Origin: Halopelagius longus
GTDB taxonomy: Archaea; Halobacteriota; Halobacteria; Halobacteriales; Haloferacaceae
NCBI RefSeq assembly: GCF_900100875.1
Contig: NZ_FNKQ01000001.1
Location: 868,001 to 932,000, forward strand
Reading direction: 5' to 3'
DNA: 64,000 nt
The position numbers were made by a program, and so were the translations under genes. This document shows positions 8,352-16,437 of the stretch, piece after piece (the first letter of the stretch is position 1; every line of letters begins with the position of its first letter). Below the pieces are notes generated by a model, which was given only the letters and a program-made list of their open reading frames with translations, did no database searches and had not been told where the DNA came from.

Positions 8352-9539
8352 TCAGTCGTCGCCCTCGGCGGGCGTCTCGTCCGCGCCCGCCGTCGGCATA
8401 TCCGAGGTGATGCCGTGCAGGATCGCTTCGCCGGAGTTCGTGTCGAAGAGGTGGACGCGCGAGCGGTCGAGAACGACGTTGACGTCCTCCTCTTCTTGGA
8501 CTTCCGAGTCGGGCGGGAGGCTCATCAGTAGTTGGCCTGCGAATGCGTCGCCTGCCATGTCGTCGAGGTCCGTCCCCGCCTCCTCGTCCAAGAGGAGGTA
8601 GGCGAATATCTCGTCGCCCATCGGTTCCAGCACGTCCGTTTTCGCGTCTATCGACTTCGACGGCATCGCGATGTCGGCGTTTCGCGACAGGTAGATGTCT
8701 TCGGGACGGATCCCGAGCGTGATTTCGTCACCCACCGAGAGTCCGTGCTTGTCCGGGTCGAACTCCACTTCCATGTTGTCACTGCTGAATCCGTACTCGG
8801 TTACTCTCCCCTCTTCGAAGTTCATCGCCGGCGACCCGATGAAGCCGGCGACGAACAGGTTCGCGGGTTCGTTGTAGCAGGTCAACGGCGGGTCTATCTG
8901 CTGGAGTTGCCCCGAGTCGATGACCGCGATGCGGTCGGACATCGTCATCGCCTCCGCCTGGTCGTGGGTGACGTAGATGATGGTCGTGTCCAGTTCCTTG
9001 TGGAGTCGCTGGAGTTCCGTCCGCATGTGGACGCGGAGTTTCGCGTCGAGGTTCGCCAGCGGTTCGTCCATCAGGAACACTTCCGGGTTCCGGACGATGG
9101 CGCGGGCGATGGCGACGCGTTGTCGCTGGCCGCCGGACATCTCGTCGGGCATGCGGTCGAGCATGCCTTCGAGTTGGACGATGTCGGAGGCGCGTTCGAC
9201 TCGCCGGTCTATCTCCTCCTTGTCGAAGTCGCGGAGGCGCAGACCGAACGAGATGTTGTCGTAGACGTCCATGTGCGGGAACAGCGCGATGTTCTGGAAC
9301 ACCATCGCTATCCCGCGGTCCTTCGGCGGCAGGTTCGTCACGTCGTGGCCGGCAATGTACACCTTGCCCTCGGTGGGTTTGGTGAGTCCGGCGATCATCT
9401 CCATGGTCGTGGACTTTCCGCAGCCCGAGGGACCGACGAGGCAAACGAACTCGTTGTCCCTGATCTCGACGTTCATGTCGTCTACGGCCGTTACGTCCGC
9501 GTATCGTTTCGTTACGTTTTCGAGTTTGACTTCTCCCAT
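8352..9539 (-). CDS. Sugar ABC transporter ATP-binding protein (MalK/UgpC type)
   Basis: The 395-residue ATPase has Walker A GPSGCGKST (residues 36-44), the signature MSGGQRQRVAIARA, Walker B VFLMDEPLANLD and the switch histidine in YVTHDQAEAM. The C-terminal third is the TOBE/OB-type domain (GIRPEDIYL) seen in MalK, UgpC and other carbohydrate importers. It energises the two permeases encoded directly upstream, 4 bases away. The acidic tail after residue 375 is typical of halophiles. In MalK-like proteins the C-terminal domain can also bind regulators. Confidence 0.93.
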   Translation of the reverse strand: MGEVKLENVTKRYADVTAVDDMNVEIRDNEFVCLVGPSGCGKSTTMEMIAGLTKPTEGKVYIAGHDVTNLPPKDRGIAMVFQNIALFPHMDVYDNISFGLRLRDFDKEEIDRRVERASDIVQLEGMLDRMPDEMSGGQRQRVAIARAIVRNPEVFLMDEPLANLDAKLRVHMRTELQRLHKELDTTIIYVTHDQAEAMTMSDRIAVIDSGQLQQIDPPLTCYNEPANLFVAGFIGSPAMNFEEGRVTEYGFSSDNMEVEFDPDKHGLSVGDEITLGIRPEDIYLSRNADIAMPSKSIDAKTDVLEPMGDEIFAYLLLDEEAGTDLDDMAGDAFAGQLLMSLPPDSEVQEEEDVNVVLDRSRVHLFDTNSGEAILHGITSDMPTAGADETPAEGDD

Positions 9540-9543
9540 TGGT

Positions 9544-10512
9544 TTACTCCTTGAGTGCTCCGGCGGTTAGTCCGCTGACGATCTTCTCCTGTGCGATGAT
9601 GACGAGGATGGCGACCGGGAGGACGCCGACGATGCTCGCCGCCGCCATCAGGTTATACGGCGTGTCGAACTGGCCCTGGTACTTCAGGATACCAGCGACG
9701 ATGGGCGCCCACGACGACGCCTCGCCGTTGTTCATCAGGAACGAGAAGAAGAACTCGTTGTAGACGCTGATGAACGTGAGGACGCCCGCAGTCGCGACGC
9801 CCGGCGCGGACAGGGGGATGATGACCCGGAACAGGGCTCCGAGTCGCGTCGTCCCCTCCACCCGCGCCGCATCCTCCAACCCGTCGGGAATCTGCCCGTA
9901 GAAGGTCGTGAGGATGAAGATAGACAGCGGCATGAACAGCGCGCTGAACGGCAGCACCATCGGTGCCGGCGTGTTGAACAGGTCCGGGCTGGAGACGGTA
10001 ACCGGGCCGAGCGAGACGGCCAGGTTGCCGGTGAACAGCTCGAACAGCGGCAGGAAGAACGCCGCCGGCGGGAAGTACGAGATGGCGAGGATGGCGAGCA
10101 TCAGCACCGACTTCCCGGGGAACCGGAGGCGTCCGAAGACGTACCCGGCCAGACTGGCCAGCAACAGCACGATGACCGTCGTGACGACGCCGAGTACGAA
10201 GCTGTTGAACATGAACCAGTGGAACGGCACCCGCTGGAACATGGTGATGAACACCTCGGGGTTGAACCCCTTCGGCACCAGCCCCATGTCGGAGATGAGG
10301 TTGTTAGGCGTCAGCGCGAGCACTAACAGCCAGTAGAACGGGAACAGCGTGGTCAACAGGAAGAAGAACGTGGCGACGTAGAACATCGCCCGGTACACTC
10401 GCTTCGGGTTCTTGATGGCCTTGTTAGCCCAGCGCTCGAGCGGACCTCTCGAGATGTCCGCGTCCTCCACTCGGCCAACGTTCGTTCCGCCGTCGGTTTG
10501 CTTTCTGGACAT
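9544..10512 (-). CDS. Sugar ABC transporter permease (MalG-like)
   Basis: The 322-residue integral membrane protein has six predicted helices; the first is YRAMFYVATFFFLLTTLFPFYWLLV. The EAA loop that contacts the ATPase is present late in the protein as EDAARVEGTTRLGALFRVIIPL. This pattern and the C-terminal ...GLTAGALKE end are typical of the MalG subfamily of carbohydrate importers. It is encoded 2 bases after the other permease and 4 bases before the ATPase. Confidence 0.92.
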   Translation of the reverse strand: MSRKQTDGGTNVGRVEDADISRGPLERWANKAIKNPKRVYRAMFYVATFFFLLTTLFPFYWLLVLALTPNNLISDMGLVPKGFNPEVFITMFQRVPFHWFMFNSFVLGVVTTVIVLLLASLAGYVFGRLRFPGKSVLMLAILAISYFPPAAFFLPLFELFTGNLAVSLGPVTVSSPDLFNTPAPMVLPFSALFMPLSIFILTTFYGQIPDGLEDAARVEGTTRLGALFRVIIPLSAPGVATAGVLTFISVYNEFFFSFLMNNGEASSWAPIVAGILKYQGQFDTPYNLMAAASIVGVLPVAILVIIAQEKIVSGLTAGALKE

Positions 10513-10514
10513 GT

Positions 10515-11552
10515 TCAGAACCCTCCTTCAGCGTCCGCGAACTTGACGATGTACACGGAGACGACGATTCCGATGAGCGCCGCCGTGAGGAACGCTATCG
10601 TCGCGGACGTGGCGTACAGCGAGTTGTTGAACGTCGACACCACCAGACACGACAGCGACGGGACGGTCGTACATCCCGCCATCGTCTCGATGATACCGTA
10701 CACGCGCATCGCCGCGATGGTGCGGAACAGCATCGCCACCAGCACCGTCGGCAGGATGAGCGGGAACGTTATCATCTTGAACTGCTGCCAATTCGTCGCG
10801 CCCGCCACCTTCGCGACGTCGTACAGAGAGCGGTCGATGCTCTGCAGACCCGCGAGGATGAGAAGCGCCATGAACGCCGTCGTCTTCCACACGTCGGCGA
10901 TGATGATGAGGAACAACGAGTCGGCGGTGTTCCGAAGCGGCGTGTAACTGATGCTCAGCGGACCGATCTGGTTCAGGAACGCCGGGTCCTGCGGCGTCCC
11001 GACGAGGAACCCGATGTTCGGCTGGAACATCAGGAAGAAGATCATCCCCTGGATGACGATGGGGACGGCCCACGGGATGATGATGGCCACGCGCACCCAC
11101 CGCCGACCCCGGAAGTCCTGGTCGAGGATGAGCGCCTGACCGAACCCGATGATTGTCTCTAACAGCACGCTGAAGATGGTGAATATAAGCGTCACCATCA
11201 GCGCGCTGTTGAATATGCCGGTCACGAACGGGAACTGTGACGTGAACGTCGGGAGGAAACTGGACGGGAGCGATGCGTCGCGGGTCCCCGTGAAGAGGGC
11301 AACGTAGTTTTGGAGTCCGACGAACTCTCCGAGCCGTTCGGCACCTACCAACTGATCGGCGAACAGCGAGTAGCTGAACGTCTGAATCAGCGGGTAGATG
11401 GCGATGACCGTCATGAGGAGTAACGCCGGCGCCAGAAGGAAGTACGCGAACGCGGTTTCCGACAGAGACTCCATCCATCGGACAAACGCCACGTACGGCC
11501 CACCCCGGGTGCTCTCCCGCAGTGCCTCACCTGACTCCTGTTCGGTCGCCAT
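10515..11552 (-). CDS. Sugar ABC transporter permease (MalF-like)
   Basis: The 345-residue protein has about six membrane helices, starting with AYFLLAPALLLMTVIAIYPLIQTFSYS, which is the usual opening of MalF-type permeases. The EAA loop reads YDVAKVAGATNWQQFKMITFPLILP. It pairs with the MalG-like permease directly downstream to form the translocation pore. The gene begins 45 bases after the binding-protein gene in the same direction. The substrate is not determined but is probably a mono- or oligosaccharide. Confidence 0.92.
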   Translation of the reverse strand: MATEQESGEALRESTRGGPYVAFVRWMESLSETAFAYFLLAPALLLMTVIAIYPLIQTFSYSLFADQLVGAERLGEFVGLQNYVALFTGTRDASLPSSFLPTFTSQFPFVTGIFNSALMVTLIFTIFSVLLETIIGFGQALILDQDFRGRRWVRVAIIIPWAVPIVIQGMIFFLMFQPNIGFLVGTPQDPAFLNQIGPLSISYTPLRNTADSLFLIIIADVWKTTAFMALLILAGLQSIDRSLYDVAKVAGATNWQQFKMITFPLILPTVLVAMLFRTIAAMRVYGIIETMAGCTTVPSLSCLVVSTFNNSLYATSATIAFLTAALIGIVVSVYIVKFADAEGGF

Positions 11553-11597
11553 GATAAATGGTAACGTGGTTGTGGTGCTTATGTCTATGCGCTTCGT

Positions 11598-13127
11598 TTA
11601 AGCGCTCTGTTCGATCTGTTCGAGCGAGGACTTGAGGTCGGACATCGCCTGCTCCGGGGATTTCTCCCCGGCGTAGGAGGCGTTGACCTCGCTCGCTATC
11701 TGACTGGACTGCTGCGGCCAGACGACTGTAACCGGGCGCGGAATCGCGTTCTCGCCGGCGACCTTGAGCTGCTCGAGGTAGCGGCCGATGACCTCCACCT
11801 GTTGGGCCTTGTCGGAGTCGAGCAGTTGCGGACGCGGCGGAATCCACCCCATGATGCCGAAGATGTCGAGCTGGAACTGCTCGGTCATCATCGCCTTCAT
11901 CACTTCCACGGCCGCCCGCTTGTGCTGTTGCGAGGAGTTCGGGTTCAGCGCCATGTGCCAACCGCCGAGGGCGGCGACCGGGCCGCCCGTCATCGGGTAC
12001 TTCGCCTCGTCTTGGGTCACGCCGTACGGGATGGGCATGACGCCCAGGTCCTCGCCGAAGGCGTCCTCCGCACCGGCCGCGATGATGGAGTAGGGCCAGT
12101 TGCGGTGCATGATGGCGTCGCCGCCTTGGAACGGCTTGCGAGAGGGCTCTTCGGTCCACTGGAGGACCGCCTCGGGCGCGATGTTACCCGTGATACCGTC
12201 GAGGGAGTGTTTGTCGTCCTCGCCGTTGATGAACGTCCGGACCATCTTGATGGAGTCGATGACCGGCTGTTCGTCGACGGTGATGGGTCGGTCGCCGATG
12301 GGACCGAACAGGTTCTTCTCGGGGTTGCCGAAGTACGCCCCGCCGTAGGAGGTCATGAACTCGTTGAAGTCACAGCACGAGAGCCCCTCGTAGGTGTTCG
12401 CCTGGAAGGTGTACCCGTACTGGATGTCCGAGTTCGCCTCCATCGCCTTCTTCGTGACCTCGGAGAACTTCTGCCACGACATGGACTCGGTGGCCCACTT
12501 CTGGAAGTCGGAGTCGCCGTACCCGGCGTTCCGGAGCAGGTCCTTGCGGTACTGCATCGTCGGAAAGTCCGGGAACAGCGGAATCCCGTACAGGTCGCCC
12601 GTGTCCGGGCTCTGGGCCGTCCGGACGGAGGCCTCGAAGTAATCGTTCTCGACGGTCGAGACCATGTCGTCCGGCAGCGACTGCGAGAGGTTCTGCAGTT
12701 GGTCGCGGGCGATGAAGGGAATCATCCACCCGCTGTCCATCATCATCAGCGTCGGCTGCTCGCGCCCGCCGGAGAGCCACTGCTGGTACTGGTTCTGGCG
12801 GTTGTTCGTCACCTGCGAACCGGCGATGATTTCGACCGTGATGTTGTCCGGCAGGCCGGCGTCGTGAAGCGCTTTCTTCGTCGCTTGCGCGTTGTCCGCG
12901 GCGCGGGAGTCCGCCGCCCACTGGACGGTGATGTCCTCGGACGGTGCGCCGGTCTTGATCGGCGTGTCCGTCTCTTGATTACCGCCGCCACCGCCGCCAC
13001 CGCCTCCGCCACCGGTGCTCACACACCCGGCGAGACCGACCGCAACTCCGGATGCGCCTGTCGCCTTCACGAAGCGTCGCCGCGAAACGCGGCTCCGCTT
13101 TTCCTTCCGTGAGTCAGTATCAACCAT
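11598..13127 (-). CDS. Sugar-binding lipoprotein of the ABC transporter (Tat-exported)
   Basis: The 509-residue protein begins with a twin-arginine signal (SRRRFVKATG at about residues 15-24) and a lipobox LAGC, followed by a run of eleven glycines that likely acts as a flexible tether between the lipid anchor and the binding domain. The mature part resembles family-1 extracellular solute-binding proteins (ITVQWAADSR..., GDAIMHRNWPYSI near the middle-end). It captures sugar outside the membrane and delivers it to the permeases. It is the first gene of the operon. A TATA box at 13155-13162 and a TrmB-like site at 13180-13195 precede it. Confidence 0.9.
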   Translation of the reverse strand: MVDTDSRKEKRSRVSRRRFVKATGASGVAVGLAGCVSTGGGGGGGGGGGNQETDTPIKTGAPSEDITVQWAADSRAADNAQATKKALHDAGLPDNITVEIIAGSQVTNNRQNQYQQWLSGGREQPTLMMMDSGWMIPFIARDQLQNLSQSLPDDMVSTVENDYFEASVRTAQSPDTGDLYGIPLFPDFPTMQYRKDLLRNAGYGDSDFQKWATESMSWQKFSEVTKKAMEANSDIQYGYTFQANTYEGLSCCDFNEFMTSYGGAYFGNPEKNLFGPIGDRPITVDEQPVIDSIKMVRTFINGEDDKHSLDGITGNIAPEAVLQWTEEPSRKPFQGGDAIMHRNWPYSIIAAGAEDAFGEDLGVMPIPYGVTQDEAKYPMTGGPVAALGGWHMALNPNSSQQHKRAAVEVMKAMMTEQFQLDIFGIMGWIPPRPQLLDSDKAQQVEVIGRYLEQLKVAGENAIPRPVTVVWPQQSSQIASEVNASYAGEKSPEQAMSDLKSSLEQIEQSA

Positions 13128-13154
13128 TACAGTTTGTGTCCTTCGAATCAGGAT

Positions 13155-13162
13155 TATTTATA
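13155..13162 (-). promoter_or_regulatory. TATA box of the sugar ABC operon
   Basis: On the minus strand the sequence TATAAATA is centred 31 bases before the ATG of the binding-protein gene, placing the transcription start within a few bases of the start codon. It is one of the best TATA matches in the window. Confidence 0.6.
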
Positions 13163-13179
13163 GTTTGGGTGCCGATTAC

Positions 13180-13195
13180 TACTATCGTTGTGGTA
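13180..13195 (-). promoter_or_regulatory. Candidate TrmB operator upstream of the sugar ABC operon
   Basis: On the minus strand the sequence reads TACCACAACGATAGTA and shares 12 of 16 positions with the site in front of trmB (4792-4807). It lies 17 bases upstream of the TATA box, a position from which haloarchaeal TrmB is thought to activate, whereas sites overlapping the TATA box repress. Confidence 0.45.
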
Positions 13196-13470
13196 AACTG
13201 GATACTACCGGTGTTGTGGATGATTTCTCGCCCGTCTTTCCCTCCGTTGTGCATGCTTTAGAGCCGTCGTACCGCTATCTTACGACGTTCGTCGGTTCGC
13301 CCCCGTACGCCGCTAAGCGTTCGACGGGGATAATCCTTCCGCGTTATAGAACTCGTAAGAATGTTTATTCTAATCGTTAGTTACGTTTCCGGCGGCGAAC
13401 GACGGACGCCGCGAGGCGGACGACTGAGATAAAAACGGCTTTAGCCCCTCCTTCGAAATCACCGCAGGAC

Positions 13471-14628
13471 ATGGAGGCGCGCACACGCGAGTATCTGGAG
13501 GGGCGTTTCGGGGACTACTACCGGAGCGTCGGCGCTTCGCTGCCTCCCGCGCCCGAACGCCGCGAGTGGGGGTACATCCCGTGGAGCGCCGGGGGGACGA
13601 CGATGGTGCGACACCAGTCGCTCCTCGACGTGGGTGACCTCGGCGACTTCCTCCGCCGGACGGCCCCCCGGCACGTCTACTTTTCCTCGGCGCGGTTCGA
13701 CGACCCCGGCGCGGGGACGATGGAGGAGAAAGGCTGGCTCGGAGCGGACCTCGTCTTCGACTTGGACGCCGACCACCTGCCGGGCGTAGACCCCGAGGAG
13801 ACGTCGTACGCGGAGATGCTCGCGGCGTGCAAGGAGTCGCTCCTTCGACTGCTGGAGTTTATCGAGGACGACTTCGCCTTCGAGGAGACGCAGGTCGTCT
13901 TCTCCGGCGGACGCGGATATCACGTCCACGTCAGAGACGAGAGCGTCCGGAACCTCGACAGCGAGGCCCGCCGCGAAATCGTGGACTACGTCCGCGCGAT
14001 AGACTTAGACGTGGACGGACTCGTCGAGACGGAGTCGGTTCGCGGGACGACGCGGCGCGTCCTCCGACGCCGCGGCGGATGGGGCGGGCGCGTCCACGAC
14101 CGACTGCTGGAACTGGCGTCCACGCTCAGAGAGATGGAGGAGGAGGCGGCGCTCGAACGGTTGCAGGAACTGCAGGGAATCGGCGAGGGCCGGGCGAAGA
14201 CCATCTACGGGCAACTCAGACACAACTTCGAGGCCATCCGCGAGGGGAACGTCGAGGCGGGCGGTCCCGGAACCCGCATCCTCGTAGAGGCCCTCGCGGC
14301 GGAGGCGATGGAGGAGGAAACCGCGCCAATCGACGAACCGGTGACGACGGACACGAAGCGCCTCATCCGCCTCCCGGGGAGCCTCCACGGCGGGTCGGGC
14401 CTCCGCGTCCGGTCGCTGGACCGGGACGAAGTGGCGTCGTTCGACCCCCTCTCGGACGCGATTCCCGACCGGTTCCGCGGGCGGGAGATACAGGTGGACG
14501 TGACCGACCCCGGACCCGTTGAGTTCGACGGCGATACCTTTACACTCAGCGGCGGAAGACAGTCCGTCGAAGAGTGCCTCGGGGTCTTTCTGATGGCCCG
14601 CGGCAGAGCCGAGAAGGTGAGAGAATGA
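13471..14628 (+). CDS. priS: DNA primase small (catalytic) subunit PriS
   Basis: The 385-residue protein carries the archaeo-eukaryotic primase signature: the metal-binding acidic triad in [10 protein letters not shown] (Asp97, Asp99, Asp101), the [12 protein letters not shown] motif about 60 residues later and the late [12 protein letters not shown] nucleotide-binding segment. It synthesises RNA/DNA primers together with PriL. It overlaps the following GINS gene by 4 bases (ATGA), a linkage known in archaea that ties primase to the replicative helicase complex. The start codon is ATG at 13471, preceded by a TATA-like box at about 13428-13436. Confidence 0.95.
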   Translation: MEARTREYLEGRFGDYYRSVGASLPPAPERREWGYIPWSAGGTTMVRHQSLLDVGDLGDFLRRTAPRHVYFSSARFDDPGAGTMEEKGWLGADLVFDLDADHLPGVDPEETSYAEMLAACKESLLRLLEFIEDDFAFEETQVVFSGGRGYHVHVRDESVRNLDSEARREIVDYVRAIDLDVDGLVETESVRGTTRRVLRRRGGWGGRVHDRLLELASTLREMEEEAALERLQELQGIGEGRAKTIYGQLRHNFEAIREGNVEAGGPGTRILVEALAAEAMEEETAPIDEPVTTDTKRLIRLPGSLHGGSGLRVRSLDRDEVASFDPLSDAIPDRFRGREIQVDVTDPGPVEFDGDTFTLSGGRQSVEECLGVFLMARGRAEKVRE

Positions 14629-15587
14629 ACTTAGACGAGCTACGGAGCGTCCGACGGACGGAGCGACAGAAGGATAGCCTCCAGCATCTCCGCGACTCGT
14701 TCTACGAGGACGTCGCAGACTACATCGCAGAGCGGAAGGCCGAGCGAACGCGCGCCGCCGAGGCCGCCGAGGACCCCTTCTCCGACCCCGAGGTGGGACA
14801 ACTCACGGACGAGATAGAGACGGCCGAGGACGTCGTCGAAGCCATCTACGAGCGTCGAGTGGGGAAGGTCGTCAAACTCGCTTCCTTCGCCGCCGCGGAC
14901 ATGAGCGCCGACACCAACGGCCTCACGGCCGAGGAACGAGCGCTGTTCGACGATATGGTGCGCCGCATCAAGGAGAACCGGCGGACCGTCCTCGAAGTGC
15001 TCGGCGGCAAGCGGACGGTGGAACCCCACGAGACGACCGAACCGATGCCGACGCACGACCAGACGAGCGAAAGCGACGGCGCGTCGGTCGTCCGCGACGC
15101 GGCCCCCGCCCCCGAGTCCGACGAACTGACCGACGGGGCTTCCGGGGACGCCGACGAACCCTCGGCGGAGGGGTCCTCGCCCGACGACGTTCTCGCCGAG
15201 GCGATGGGCGGGGACGCCCCGTCGGCCGACTCGGTCGAATCCGACCCCGACTCGCCGACGCCGGCCGCAGAGACGCCGGACCGACCCGCGGCGGACGAGG
15301 CCGCCGCGGTGACCGACGACTCCGACGGGCGAACCGGCGAGGCGGGCGCGGCGGCCGCCGGTGACGCCGACGCCGAACCCGCGACGGGCGGCGACTCGGC
15401 GGAACCCGCCGCGCCCGCCCCGACGGACGGCACCGACCGGGTGACGCTCCGCATCACCAGCGACGTGGGACAGATATTCGGCGTGGACGAACGCGAGTAC
15501 GACTTAGAGAGCGAGGACGTGGTGACCCTGCCGACGACGAACGCCGAACCCCTCGTCGAACGCGGGGCGGCCGAGCGACTCGACTGA
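14625..15587 (+). CDS. GINS complex subunit (archaeal Gins51-type) with long acidic linker
   Basis: The 320-residue protein begins [20 protein letters not shown], a typical GINS A-domain helix. The helical domain extends to about residue 130, then comes an Ala/Asp/Glu/Ser/Pro-rich linker (about 140-265), and finally a small beta domain (about 268-320; [22 protein letters not shown]). GINS joins MCM and the GAN/Cdc45-like nuclease in the archaeal replicative helicase. The start overlaps the priS stop by 4 bases, implying translational coupling. The linker is much longer than in thermophile homologues and is expected to be disordered. Confidence 0.85.
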   Translation: MNLDELRSVRRTERQKDSLQHLRDSFYEDVADYIAERKAERTRAAEAAEDPFSDPEVGQLTDEIETAEDVVEAIYERRVGKVVKLASFAAADMSADTNGLTAEERALFDDMVRRIKENRRTVLEVLGGKRTVEPHETTEPMPTHDQTSESDGASVVRDAAPAPESDELTDGASGDADEPSAEGSSPDDVLAEAMGGDAPSADSVESDPDSPTPAAETPDRPAADEAAAVTDDSDGRTGEAGAAAAGDADAEPATGGDSAEPAAPAPTDGTDRVTLRITSDVGQIFGVDEREYDLESEDVVTLPTTNAEPLVERGAAERLD

Positions 15588-15636
15588 GCGGTCGGGAACC
15601 GGCGAGATTTTGGGGCGCGAAACCGACTGACGGAAC

Positions 15637-16104
15637 ATGCTCAGCGTCGGCGACGAGGCACCCGACTTCGAACTGCAGGACCAGGACGGCGAGACGGTTT
15701 CGCTGTCGGACTACCGCGGCGACTACGTGGTCGTCTACTTCTACCCGCGCGCGAACACGCCCGGGTGCACGACCGAAGCCTGCGGGTTCCGCGACGAGTG
15801 GGACGAGTTCGAGAAACGGGACGTGGCCGTCCTCGGCGTCAGCGACGACCCCGTCTCGGACCTCAAGGAGTTCGAGGACGACCACGACCTACCGTTCCCC
15901 CTCCTCTCGGACGAGGACGGCGAGGTGGCGTCGGCGTACGACTCCTACGGCGAGAAGAACATGTTCGGGAACACCTTCGACGGCGTCTTCCGCAACACGT
16001 ACGTCGTCGGCCCGGATGGCGATATCGTCCTCGCCTACGAGGGCGTCTCCCCCGAGGGCCACGCCGAGGAGATTCTCTCCGACGTCGAAGAACTGGACGC
16101 GTAA
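15637..16104 (+). CDS. bcp: Peroxiredoxin of the Bcp/PrxQ type
   Basis: The 155-residue thiol peroxidase has the peroxidatic cysteine in YPRANTPGCTTEACGFRDEW. The second Cys, five residues later, is the usual resolving partner of the PrxQ class. It opens with LSVGDEAPDFELQDQDGETVSL, the standard N-terminus. It reduces hydrogen peroxide and organic hydroperoxides using thioredoxin-like donors in the cytoplasm. It is monocistronic; a TTTTT stretch 20 bases after the stop may end the transcript. Confidence 0.93.
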   Translation: MLSVGDEAPDFELQDQDGETVSLSDYRGDYVVVYFYPRANTPGCTTEACGFRDEWDEFEKRDVAVLGVSDDPVSDLKEFEDDHDLPFPLLSDEDGEVASAYDSYGEKNMFGNTFDGVFRNTYVVGPDGDIVLAYEGVSPEGHAEEILSDVEELDA

Positions 16105-16437
16105 CGCCGGACGTGACTCCGTAGTTTTTCGGCCGGACCCGGAGTTTCGACGCCGATTTCGGAGTCCTGGCGGACGGTACCGAGACGGCCGCCGCGCCGA
16201 GAGACGTGACTCTCGCACACCACGTTTCCGGTGAAATAAACTCTCAACTGGTTGTTCGTGCCCGCTCGCGAGAAGACGTACCTCTACGTAGTCGACGTGA
16301 GTGATAAAAACCCATCGTGTTGGCTCCCCAGGAGGGGGGAGGCGAGGGAGAGACGAGTGGGAAACGGAAGCGAGAGAACGGAGAGAGAAGAGCCCAAAGG
16401 GGTGAAAACGGGGATTTACGTGACCGCAATCGGCCGA
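16105..16437. other. Intergenic region between the convergent peroxiredoxin and cdc48 genes
   Basis: The 333 bases separate two genes transcribed towards each other. The left end has GTAGTTTTTCGG, a possible terminator for the peroxiredoxin gene. The right end (16330-16414) is strongly purine-rich on the plus strand, giving cdc48 mRNA a pyrimidine-rich trailer. A TATA-like GTGATAAAAACC at about 16303-16314 could drive a plus-strand transcript, but no open frame of note follows. No gene is called here. Confidence 0.5.

Larger units (their letters stand above)
13128..13470. other. Divergent intergenic region between the sugar operon and priS
   Basis: This 343-base region is clearly richer in A and T than its flanks and holds both promoters. 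On the minus side it has TATAAATA (13155-13162) and the TrmB-like site (13180-13195). On the plus side it has GATAAAAAC (about 13428-13436), about 35 bases before the priS start. Two further inverted repeats are visible: CGTCGTA/TACGACG (13265-13271 and 13281-13287) and AGAAT/ATTCT (13358-13362 and 13367-13371). No convincing gene is present. Confidence 0.6.

Noticed and set aside
12960-13020. Run of eleven glycine codons in the sugar-binding lipoprotein as a sequencing error or frameshift
   Set aside because: The frame continues correctly into the mature domain, and glycine-rich linkers after the lipobox are common in haloarchaeal lipoproteins.
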